This document shows, in pieces, positions 1-7,599 of a stretch of DNA of 64,000 nucleotides. How positions within the stretch are numbered: the first letter of the stretch is position 1; each line of letters starts with the position of its first letter. Source of the stretch: Ruminococcus sp. (lineage in GTDB: Bacteria; Bacillota; Clostridia; Oscillospirales; Ruminococcaceae). The notes under the pieces were generated by a model. The model was not told where the DNA came from. It ran no database searches and was given only the letters and a program-made list of their open reading frames with translations. The stretch is from the NCBI RefSeq assembly GCF_017549005.1, contig NZ_JAFYYT010000056.1, positions 1-64,000 on the forward strand, given 5' to 3'. Both the position numbers and the translations under genes were made by a program.

Positions 1-65
1 AAATCGCTTATTAGCTCTCTTCTTGCACGCTGCTCATCTGTTTCGTTTCTTCGCCTTCTGCTCAT
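1..65 (-). CDS. 5' end of an unidentified gene, cut by the window edge
   Basis: An ATG at 63-65 on the minus strand opens a frame that stays open to the window edge and begins MSRRRRNETDEQRARRELIS. A GGAGG ribosome-binding site lies 8 bases upstream and a good promoter lies at 96-124. Only about 21 residues are visible, strongly basic at the start. I do not recognise the family. It follows the truncated helicase directly, so it could be a small regulator or the transposase of an insertion sequence, but neither can be shown. Confidence 0.4.
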   Translation of the reverse strand, partial: MSRRRRNETDEQRARRELISD

Positions 66-70
66 AATTA

Positions 71-118
71 AAACCTCCGAAGTAGTGTCTCTTCTATTAT
101 ACACTACTTTGGAGGTTT
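71..118. repeat. 18-bp inverted repeat around the leftmost promoter
   Basis: The arms 71-88 and 101-118 are inverted copies with one mismatch and a 12-base loop. Read on the minus strand, the right arm fills the spacer between the -35 and -10 boxes and the left arm covers the ribosome-binding site of the leftmost gene. It could be an operator, an insertion-sequence end, or a hairpin sequestering the ribosome-binding site. Confidence 0.6.
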
Positions 119-124
119 ACACAA
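96..124 (-). promoter_or_regulatory. Sigma-A type promoter reading leftward
   Basis: On the minus strand a TTGTGT -35 box (119-124) and a perfect TATAAT -10 box (96-101) are separated by 17 bases. The -35 box overlaps the stop codon of the helicase fragment. Confidence 0.55.
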
Positions 125-914
125 ATTTTAGGATAGACTCATTTGTGTTGCGGTCAATTTTCTCATAACTGAAATACTCCATTGGGCAGAACGTCAGCGT
201 TTCGATGAATATCTGCTTTGCAAGATAACTGTTGATATGCTTACGTTCTGTAAGTGTTCTGTTATCGTGAGTGATGAGTTTGAGTTCTTCGAGCTTACCA
301 TTGTGCTGCATTTTCTTAGCAGTGTTCGAGTCATTTTTCGCAGCTGCTATCAATGATTTCTTAGCTTCAATCGTCTCAGGCAGCTCCTTTATTCTGCGTT
401 CAACTCTTGTAGTTTCACGATTGTACTCAGCACGAACGACTTGTAATTCATCTATCTTGTTCTTTAATTCTGAATACTGTCTCAGCTTCGGATTACCTTC
501 CGCTGCTGCTTCAAGTTCTCCAAATGTAAGAACCTTTTCGTCAATGTCCTCTGATGTTCTGCTGATACAAGTGTCATTCCAGAGCTGTGCGATTCCTCTT
601 GCCTTATCCGTCACGCCCTGATACAAGTAGCTATCGAGAGTACCTTTTGTAACGTAATTGAATATCTCAACTTCATCATTGAGGTTGCCCTGACGGACAA
701 TTCTTCCCTCGCGTTGCTCGAAGTCGCTTGGTCTCCAAGGTATATCCAGATGATGCAGCGCATACAGATTTTTCTGAATGTTTGCTCCAGTTCCGAGCGT
801 TCCCGTGCTTGCAATGACTACACGATACTTAGCTTCATTGATGTCTCTGAATATTTCTGCTCTGTTCTTTGCATCGGATTTCGGAGCAAAAATTATTTCA
901 TCTTCCTTCACACC
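117..914 (-). pseudogene. C-terminal fragment of an SNF2-type helicase of a conjugative element
   Basis: The fragment encodes the end of a helicase C-terminal domain: STGTLGTGANIQ, then WRPSDFEQREGRIVRQGN, which contains the motif VI arginines, followed by a coiled coil (ERRIKELPETIEAKKS). Intact relatives in mobile elements of Clostridia are very large proteins carrying helicase motifs I to IV upstream. Those motifs are absent here: sequence homologous to the helicase begins about base 914, exactly where VirB4 homology stops. The frame has no proper start or ribosome-binding site at the junction. It should be read as the surviving tail of a deleted gene, not as a functional protein. Confidence 0.8.
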
Positions 915-915
915 G

Positions 916-2355
916 TTAGCTATTTACAAGCTTTCTACGGTCAAATATAATAAGGTTCTGTGTCATTTTATTCTGTCCGTAGTATAAGCCACCTTCATGA
1001 AGCAGTTCCTTTGCATTGAAAGGCATGAAGCCAGCAGTTGCCGATGAAGAAAGAGTCCTTCTTATCTGTAAATTCTTCTCCTTATCAACAGATGAAGCAT
1101 TACCTACTGGAAGTACACTGTCAAAAGCTTCTTCCTGAAGTCCAGCACACCTCATGGGTTGTAACTGAAACTTTCTGAGAGTAATTTTCAGCGCATCGGT
1201 ATTCTTTTCAAGTTCTTCATAACTGTCAGCTGTAATCATGATAATTATCTGTCCACGCAGCATTTTTTCATTTCTTTCCTGTAAATCTGTAAGGAGAGCT
1301 TGTGCAGCAGCCATATCTTTCTGGAGCTGAGAGCCTTCTATCGGATCAACAAAAGCTCCTTTTGCTGCTTCGGAAGATCTTTTCACCTTGGTGAGAGCTT
1401 CATATTTCATATCGGTGTTCTTTCTTTGCAGCAGACTAATGGCTTCCGACTGCTCAACAAAGTCAAGGTTTTCCGTTATTATCATAGATTGATTAAGCTC
1501 TATGATATTTTTAAAAATCGTATCTATTATGGATGCTGGATATTTCTGGATAGCTATGCATCGTGCGAACTTTTCATTGAAAAGAAAATAATCTTTCTTA
1601 AATTCCATGTATTCAGGACAACAATGCTGCTTTTCGGCTTTTCTTGCAAACTCATCACGAGAACAAGGCAATATCTTACAATCAACGTCCCTGAGTATAT
1701 CAGCCATAAGTCTGACTCTGTCATTGGCAGTTAAAGGTATAAGCTCAGTTCCCATACGATTTAAGCAATTTATCATGTGTGCCTCAATGTTAAAGAACCT
1801 TGTGTTAGCTGTATCGAAGTTTATTGCCGCAACAGTGACAGTAAAAAATTTACGGCACTTCAAACCGTTCTGACTGTGAATTATTTTATCGTTGAGTATC
1901 TCGTTAAACTCATGGCGTTCACTGTCAAGACCATCATTCTTGTCTTTCAGAAGTATTTTCTCAGTAAATTCTTCTTTATTTATCTGAGTGTTCAGAATGG
2001 AAACCTGTAAACTTACTGTATCATCAAATCCGTTAAGCAGCTCAATATATAGAGCTTGAAGTTCTTCCTGTTTATCTATCGGTACAGATGAATAATTAAT
2101 ATCAGGAACAAGATATGTTTTGGAATAAAGGTTCGCAGTCTGCTTTCCAATCCTTACTCCTGTTTTATTAAGCATTACATAGTTACTTACAAAGCACTCA
2201 TAAGGCATAGTCTGAATAGTTGTCCGCTTGATTTTACGCTTTTCTTTCTTATTCCTTTCTTTCTTGGAATGTTTTGATTTGGCTTCTCTTTCCTTATCAA
2301 GTTCTTTAGCAGATTTTATACCACTTGTGTCACTCTTTTTCTTGAATAAGCTCAT
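916..2355 (-). pseudogene. VirB4/TraE-type conjugation ATPase, truncated before Walker A
   Basis: VirB4 ATPases power type IV secretion in conjugation. The 479 residues match the N-terminal half of the family, with a Lys-rich start, the conserved ETxxxxPF-like region near residue 440 (SATAGFMPFNAKEL) and GGLYYGQNKMTQNLIIFDRR at the end. Full proteins are about 800 residues and continue within roughly ten residues into the nucleotide-binding loop GxPGSGKS. Here translation stops at NS* instead, and the next bases belong to a helicase gene. The start overlaps the PrgI-like stop by 4 bases, showing the original operon. The protein cannot hydrolyse ATP, so the transfer apparatus is probably dead or needs help from another element. 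Confidence 0.85.
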
Positions 2356-2762
2356 ATATAATTATTTCCCTCCTCCTGATCGTCATCATATTCACCATTT
2401 TCAATACGCTGCTGTAATATGCTTTCTTCAAGCAGTTCTTCATGTAAGGCTTGTAAAAGGCTTCCATCGGTATCTTCATAAACTCTTTTCTGAGGAAGAA
2501 AATTAAATGCAAACCATGAACGTATGTAATCTTCAAATTTCATACCTTGAAATGTGATAAATCCCCAAAGTACCCATGGTATAGTAACAAAAATTATGAA
2601 CCACGGTAATATATCTGAGGAAATGCGATTATGCCCTAATACTCCAATCGGCAAAGCTGTTATAAGTGCTCCGCCGATAGCGATGAGCTGACGCAGCGAT
2701 AAACCAGCTATGACTTTGGATTTATAACCCTGTATTTCTATCGGTATCTTTACTTCTAACAT
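2352..2762 (-). CDS. PrgI/VirB3-like conjugation membrane protein
   Basis: This 136-residue protein has the start typical of PrgI-family proteins (EVKIPIEIQGYKSKVIAGLS), then two close membrane segments at about residues 23-42 and 50-68 and a hydrophilic acidic tail. These proteins are thought to play the VirB3 role in the inner membrane of Gram-positive type IV secretion systems, and they sit directly upstream of VirB4, as here (4-base overlap). A GGAGG site precedes the ATG. The acidic tail may contact VirB4, which is inference. Confidence 0.8.
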   Translation of the reverse strand: MLEVKIPIEIQGYKSKVIAGLSLRQLIAIGGALITALPIGVLGHNRISSDILPWFIIFVTIPWVLWGFITFQGMKFEDYIRSWFAFNFLPQKRVYEDTDGSLLQALHEELLEESILQQRIENGEYDDDQEEGNNYI

Positions 2763-2773
2763 AGTTTTACCTC

Positions 2774-2793
2774 CGTTGTTACTTGTGTCAATT
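2774..2793. repeat. Dispersed palindrome copy 1 (TrbL stop / PrgI leader)
   Basis: CGTTGTTACTTGTGTCAATT lies between the PrgI and TrbL genes and overlaps the TrbL stop codon at 2788-2790. It is the most degenerate copy of the family centred on GTTGCTACTTGTAGCAAC. Confidence 0.6.
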
Positions 2794-3954
2794 TATGCCG
2801 CATATCTTCTTAGACCATGTACCAGACCGCATAACTCCGAGTCCTAATGCACAAAGAATAATAAAATTGATAAGTTTCAGCTTAGTACCGCCTTGTGCAG
2901 CCATTTGTCCGACAACGTAAGTATCTGTTGCTGCATAAACAATAAACATCATAACTATTACAGCTACCTGTATTACAGTTGCTATATAGTTTTTTAGGAA
3001 GTTCTTTGCAACTTCATGAGTCGTATCTGATGCAAATGTTGCCAATGGTAATGGTGCAAATATCGTATATATTGAAAGCTCAAATACACGTCCTATAACT
3101 ATGACAAAAACTATATATGCAATTGCTTTCATTATAAGGAACAGCGGCTGTAGTTTAGCCATTTCCCATGTTGGGAAGAAATTGATTTTTTCAGTTGGTG
3201 AAGGAAACGCATCTACAAACGAGTCAACTGATGTAAAATTTGTTGTTGATGGAATAACTGCATCAGGATAAAACATTCTTACAGCATCAGCCGAAATCTT
3301 ATATGTATATGTGTCATATACATTATCAGCACCCTTATCGTACCAATAATCCCACCATCCCTTAGAGATCTGTTTAACAAAGCTTTGCTTTATAGTAGCA
3401 GTATATGTGCTTGTATTTCCATTTGGAAGATAATTGACCGATGTTTCGGTTGCAGCTTTGTTGATTGAGTCGAACATCTGATATATGTATCCGACGATAG
3501 TATCAGCGTTCTGAACTAATTGTTTTATTACAAGTATTTTTATCAGGAATATAAGGATATTTTCCCATTTTGATGACCATTCAAAATTTATAGATTTACG
3601 GAAAAAATCAACCATTAATAACAGTGTAGCAACTACAAGAGCCATAGTTTTTGATGCATTACGAACTGCAATGGCAATACCATGACTTTGTGAGGTTAAT
3701 GGGATACTGTTTACTACACTGTATGGAGATGTTCGAGAGAACTTAAATGCTTTTGCTAAAATGCTATTTGTTTCATTTACATTATCAGTGATATCTTCGT
3801 ATACATCTGGAACATAAAAGCCAAATATGTCTGCATGAGCCACAAACGGCGGTGCTATTATTGCTAACACTCCAAATACAATAATAATGATGAATACAGT
3901 TCTGTGAAACTTTTTAAGTCTCTGATATTGAGGATAAGGTATTACACCGTGCAT
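2788..3954 (-). CDS. TrbL/VirB6-like conjugal transfer membrane protein
   Basis: The 388-residue protein has an N-terminal hydrophobic segment (about residues 17-40), an extracytoplasmic stretch, a membrane segment near 105-120, a second soluble loop rich in Tyr and Asp (about 180-255), and a cluster of hydrophobic helices from 265 to 375. This layout and the position between the pilin-like genes and PrgI/VirB4 fit the TrbL/VirB6 channel component of Gram-positive conjugation systems. The call rests on layout and context rather than a diagnostic motif. The gene lies 12 bases downstream of the upstream pilin-like gene. Confidence 0.7.
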   Translation of the reverse strand: MHGVIPYPQYQRLKKFHRTVFIIIIVFGVLAIIAPPFVAHADIFGFYVPDVYEDITDNVNETNSILAKAFKFSRTSPYSVVNSIPLTSQSHGIAIAVRNASKTMALVVATLLLMVDFFRKSINFEWSSKWENILIFLIKILVIKQLVQNADTIVGYIYQMFDSINKAATETSVNYLPNGNTSTYTATIKQSFVKQISKGWWDYWYDKGADNVYDTYTYKISADAVRMFYPDAVIPSTTNFTSVDSFVDAFPSPTEKINFFPTWEMAKLQPLFLIMKAIAYIVFVIVIGRVFELSIYTIFAPLPLATFASDTTHEVAKNFLKNYIATVIQVAVIVMMFIVYAATDTYVVGQMAAQGGTKLKLINFIILCALGLGVMRSGTWSKKICGIN

Positions 3955-3966
3955 TATATCCCTCCT

Positions 3967-4461
3967 TTACACAAATGTACTTAGAATAGCCGATACAGCA
4001 ACTACTATTCCACCCGATGAAAATGTTCTTAGTGCAGTGACTTTTTGTCCAGCATCGTGATTTTTCATTGAAAAACCAATCATTACTGCTCCCATAAACA
4101 TTCCAAATGCACCGACTCGTCTTGTCCATTTGCCTATAAAGCTTAGTATTGATTGGAATTCGGTATTAGCTGCTGCTTCTGAATACGTTTTAGGTATATT
4201 GAAAATACTTAAATCCTGTACGGCTGCTTTTATCATAAAACCTGATACCATTACCAGAACAGCTAACATCTGTTCTTTTGCATTATCGTCCTTTATTGAA
4301 AGAGCAAGCTTGATAGCTCCAACAAATGCTACAAGACCTCCTATACGAGCTATCCATGTAGAAAAGAAGGTGATACCATCTGCTGCAAGTTCGTTAGGTG
4401 TACCTGCTGGCGGATTGGGAAGTATTTGAAGTAAAGCGGCAAAATGTGAGAATAATTCCAT
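3967..4461 (-). CDS. Duplicated Maff2/VirB2-like pilin-type membrane protein
   Basis: The 164 residues contain two related units. The first (about 33-85) reads FSTWIARIGGLVAFVGAIKL and the second (about 107-162) reads IGKWTRRVGAFGMFMGAVMI; each is a W-x-R-R/I-x-G-A/G signature followed by two hydrophobic helices. The same signature occurs once in the next gene upstream (TWVRRAGALVAFFGII). Small proteins of this type (Maff2 family) precede TrbL in many elements of Clostridia and are likely VirB2-like pore or pilus subunits. A fused double unit is the unusual point. Confidence 0.65.
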   Translation of the reverse strand: MELFSHFAALLQILPNPPAGTPNELAADGITFFSTWIARIGGLVAFVGAIKLALSIKDDNAKEQMLAVLVMVSGFMIKAAVQDLSIFNIPKTYSEAAANTEFQSILSFIGKWTRRVGAFGMFMGAVMIGFSMKNHDAGQKVTALRTFSSGGIVVAVSAILSTFV

Positions 4462-4524
4462 TTTTACCTCCTTTAAAGGTGTTCTGCCCTTGCTTTCACA
4501 AGGGCAGAGTATATAAGCTTATTA

Positions 4525-5004
4525 TTATGAGAACAAGTCAAACATATCGACTGCTCCACATACGGCGAATACTACAAATCCAGCAATTGCTGCCCAGATA
4601 CCTCTTTCTTTTGCATCAACATCCTGTTGTTTAAGTCCTAAAGCGAGCATAATGATACCGAAGAATGCTACAAGAGCACCAGCACGGCGAACCCATGTTA
4701 TAATGAAGTCAACTGTGTTTTCATAAGCTGAGTCAGCAGTTGCTGAACCTGACTTTGGAGCTCCCTGCTGTCCACCACCCTGTGGATTACCAAGCTGCTG
4801 AATAACTGGCTCTTCATAAGTATTCGCCATAGCCTGAACATAAATTACTTCTTCCTGTTCTGTGTATGTAGGAGCTGCTTCATCAGCAACAATTACTGCC
4901 TTTTCATTATCAGCTGCAAATGCAGTAACAGGGAGTGCTGCAACAATAGCAAGTGTGAATACTGCCATAATCATTGTTGTTAAACGGACAAAAAACTTTT
5001 TCAT
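4525..5004 (-). CDS. Maff2/VirB2-like pilin-type protein with signal peptide
   Basis: The start is placed at the ATG at 5002-5004 because GGAGG lies 8 bases upstream; a longer frame would need a TTG inside that site. The product (159 residues) has a signal peptide (MKKFFVRLTTMIMAVFTLAI, cleavage near AFAA), a low-complexity Gln/Gly/Pro linker (about 75-95), and one two-helix unit introduced by TWVRRAGALVAFFGII. It is probably a surface or pilus-like subunit of the conjugation system. It shares its C-terminal unit with the two copies in the following gene. Confidence 0.65.
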   Translation of the reverse strand: MKKFFVRLTTMIMAVFTLAIVAALPVTAFAADNEKAVIVADEAAPTYTEQEEVIYVQAMANTYEEPVIQQLGNPQGGGQQGAPKSGSATADSAYENTVDFIITWVRRAGALVAFFGIIMLALGLKQQDVDAKERGIWAAIAGFVVFAVCGAVDMFDLFS

Positions 5005-5034
5005 AATAATTTCCTCCAATTATAAATATTGTTT

Positions 5035-7596
5035 TTATCTAAATAGATCGTCCATATCAAAGTCTGCATCTTCCATAGCATCGTCTGATATAGTATGGTT
5101 TTCAGTTGAAGTGACAACCGCTTCGTTTATATCTTCTGAGGATAGTTCCTCAATAGTTGAAGTTCCCATTTCAGGTACTTCATAATCCTGTTGACTTTCT
5201 GATGCATCTTCGTTGCTACTTGTAGCAACGGTATCATCAATGCTACCATCTGGATTAATCATATCGGGCGTGATCTGTTCCTGATATTCACTTTTGGTTT
5301 CCTCCTTTCCCCATATCGGTTCTCCTAAGTCAAACCTTTCAATTGTTAGGCTGACTTTGTCATATTCGACTTCTTCGTCTGTAAGCTCTTCATCGCCGTA
5401 GATCTTTATCTTTTGACTTTCAAAAAGCGTAAGAGTATCAATATCAGGTGATATAGAGCTGTTTGTATCAATCAATACCGTTTCATTTATTGACTCAAAT
5501 TCAGGACTTTCATCGTTGCTACTTGTAACAACGTCTGTCCTCTCGTTGTTACTTGTATCAACGACTCTTTTATTATCTGAGCCAGAGCTTTGATCGTTGC
5601 TATTTGTAGCAACCATATTAATCTCTTTTATAGAAACAGCATGAATTGAACTGATTTGGAATGTCCTTTCTGCCTTTTCTTCGTCTGTTTTAGCAGCGTC
5701 AGCAAGAAAGACATAATTTGGATGCTTTTCCAGAGGATACTTTTTACACTGGAATGGATTGTGAGAACGCATTATTATCAAGCATTCATCAATAGGGATT
5801 GAACCGACTTCGTTAGGTTGCAGCAGCTCACGACCTAAAATACTGTTGTTTTCAGATGTGCTTGATTGCCGTCCTTTGGTACGATTTGAACCTTTAACAT
5901 CGATTGTCTCTTTTCCGAGATTTTCGGAAATATACTTTTTTGTCGTATCTTCATTACCGCCAATAAATAAGAGAGTACTACAACAACCGATAATACCCTC
6001 CCATGTCTTTTCATATTTGGATTTAAAAAGCGATAATGTCTGTACAATGACATTTAGTGACATTCCCATTGAACGAACGAAAGCAATAACACTTTCAAAG
6101 TTTGGAATCTGTGATATATTGCAAAACTCGTCCATGATACATCTTACATGGACAGGAAGCTTACCACCGTACTTGAAGTTTGCTCTGTTTGAAAGAACAT
6201 CAAACATCTGCGTATAAAGCATAGATACCATAAAATTAAAGGTCTTATCTGTCGCAGGTACTATGATGAATATAGCTGTTTTTTCATCACCGATAGTTTC
6301 AAGATGAATATTATCACAGCAGCTTAAATTCTGTACTTCTTCCAAGTTGTACATGAATGTCTTCACATTTGCTGAAGAAAGGAATGATTGTCCCGTTTCC
6401 TCCGGAGCATTTCTGACTTCCTTATACATTCGCACCGCCAGACAGTCAGGTTTTCTTTTTTCAAGTTCAATGAAGTCCTTGTCCAGCGCACAAAGAAAAG
6501 CTTTATTACGACGTTCATCAAATGCTTCTTCTGTCTCATTGGCATCACGCTGCATAGTAAAACCGTCTTTTTTACCTTTTGTGGGATATACAAGTTTTCT
6601 CATTTTTTCTGTAACAGCAAAGAAATTAAGATTTCTTGTATCACGGGTAGACTCTATTATATTTCCGTTATCGTCCTTTTCAGCGTTGTATTCGCTTTCT
6701 TCAAAGAGTAGGAATATGATAGCCTGTAATAAGGATTTACCTTTCTGCGACCAGAAATCTTCTTTTTCTCCGTCAACCTTTGTTGCCGTGAACAGCACAT
6801 CGACCATTTTTACAATATCTTGCGTTGACAGCTTACCTTCAGGATCATATACATAATGAAACGGATTATAGTTATTTGAATGCTTCATCTGGATAGTATT
6901 AAAAACTCTTACCTTATATCCAGCCTCTAAAAGCATTTTACCTGTATCCGCAAGTATTTCCCCCTTTGGATCAGTGATAACATAACTTGTGTTGAGTTGC
7001 ATTATATTTGGTTTTGCAACGTATCTTGTTTTACCTGAACCTGAGTCACCGATTATGAACATATTCAGATTAAGGTTATGCTGCCAAGTGTTCAGTGATA
7101 GCTTTAGTTTGTCAGCGATGATGATGTTGTTATCAATTGTGAAGCCTACGAAATTGCCCTTACTGTCAAACACTCTCTTCCCGTCACGAAGAACAGGCTT
7201 GAATTCAGGCTTTTTCTCTTTTTCAGCAAGGCTCTTCATTTCTTTTTCATCGCCCCACTTGGCAGAGCCGTGTTCTTGCCCTCTGCGGTGCAACCGTTTT
7301 GGAGTCGCTGCGTACTTGTATAAAACAAAGACAGCCATGCATAAAAGACCAAAAAAGGTCATTTTACATACATTACTGTCTTTATCCGAAATATGATGTA
7401 ATATATATGGTATGTTATTAGTAGCTCTTTTGAAGCCGATTCCCATTTTTGTATAATCTAATTTTCCATTTATACTAACGGAAAAGTCCATAGCACAACC
7501 TAATAACGAACATAGCACCGCCGTGAGCAGTGCTATTATTACATATATAATTACTGTTGTTTTTGTAAAACGTGGCTTTGGGCGAGGAGCTGACAT
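5035..7596 (-). CDS. VirD4/TraG-type coupling protein
   Basis: Coupling proteins bring the relaxase-DNA complex to the conjugation channel. Seen in the 853 residues: two N-terminal membrane segments (about 12-35 and 80-95), Walker A GDSGSGKT near residue 183, YVITDPKGE (typical of the family) just after, and Walker B RCIMDEF near residue 486. The C-terminal 200 residues are disordered and acidic and hold four in-frame copies of the dispersed palindrome, encoding VATNSND, VDTSNNE, VVTSSND and VATSSNE at about 661, 678, 688 and 789. The gene starts 3 bases after the PcfB-like stop, the usual order for the pair. Length beyond the ATPase is greater than in typical family members because of this tail. 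Confidence 0.92.
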   Translation of the reverse strand: MSAPRPKPRFTKTTVIIYVIIALLTAVLCSLLGCAMDFSVSINGKLDYTKMGIGFKRATNNIPYILHHISDKDSNVCKMTFFGLLCMAVFVLYKYAATPKRLHRRGQEHGSAKWGDEKEMKSLAEKEKKPEFKPVLRDGKRVFDSKGNFVGFTIDNNIIIADKLKLSLNTWQHNLNLNMFIIGDSGSGKTRYVAKPNIMQLNTSYVITDPKGEILADTGKMLLEAGYKVRVFNTIQMKHSNNYNPFHYVYDPEGKLSTQDIVKMVDVLFTATKVDGEKEDFWSQKGKSLLQAIIFLLFEESEYNAEKDDNGNIIESTRDTRNLNFFAVTEKMRKLVYPTKGKKDGFTMQRDANETEEAFDERRNKAFLCALDKDFIELEKRKPDCLAVRMYKEVRNAPEETGQSFLSSANVKTFMYNLEEVQNLSCCDNIHLETIGDEKTAIFIIVPATDKTFNFMVSMLYTQMFDVLSNRANFKYGGKLPVHVRCIMDEFCNISQIPNFESVIAFVRSMGMSLNVIVQTLSLFKSKYEKTWEGIIGCCSTLLFIGGNEDTTKKYISENLGKETIDVKGSNRTKGRQSSTSENNSILGRELLQPNEVGSIPIDECLIIMRSHNPFQCKKYPLEKHPNYVFLADAAKTDEEKAERTFQISSIHAVSIKEINMVATNSNDQSSGSDNKRVVDTSNNERTDVVTSSNDESPEFESINETVLIDTNSSISPDIDTLTLFESQKIKIYGDEELTDEEVEYDKVSLTIERFDLGEPIWGKEETKSEYQEQITPDMINPDGSIDDTVATSSNEDASESQQDYEVPEMGTSTIEELSSEDINEAVVTSTENHTISDDAMEDADFDMDDLFR
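5211..5230. repeat. Dispersed palindrome copy 2 (in coupling protein)
   Basis: A perfect 20-base palindrome apart from its TT centre, CGTTGCTACTTGTAGCAACG. On the coding strand it reads VATSSNE in the acidic tail. Confidence 0.9.
5514..5533. repeat. Dispersed palindrome copy 3 (in coupling protein)
   Basis: CGTTGCTACTTGTAACAACG, coding VVTSSND. It starts exactly 30 bases before copy 4. Confidence 0.9.
5544..5563. repeat. Dispersed palindrome copy 4 (in coupling protein)
   Basis: CGTTGTTACTTGTATCAACG, coding VDTSNNE; middle member of the triple module. Confidence 0.85.
5595..5614. repeat. Dispersed palindrome copy 5 (in coupling protein)
   Basis: CGTTGCTATTTGTAGCAACC, coding VATNSND; first member, in coding order, of the triple module. 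Confidence 0.85.
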
Positions 7597-7599
7597 ATA

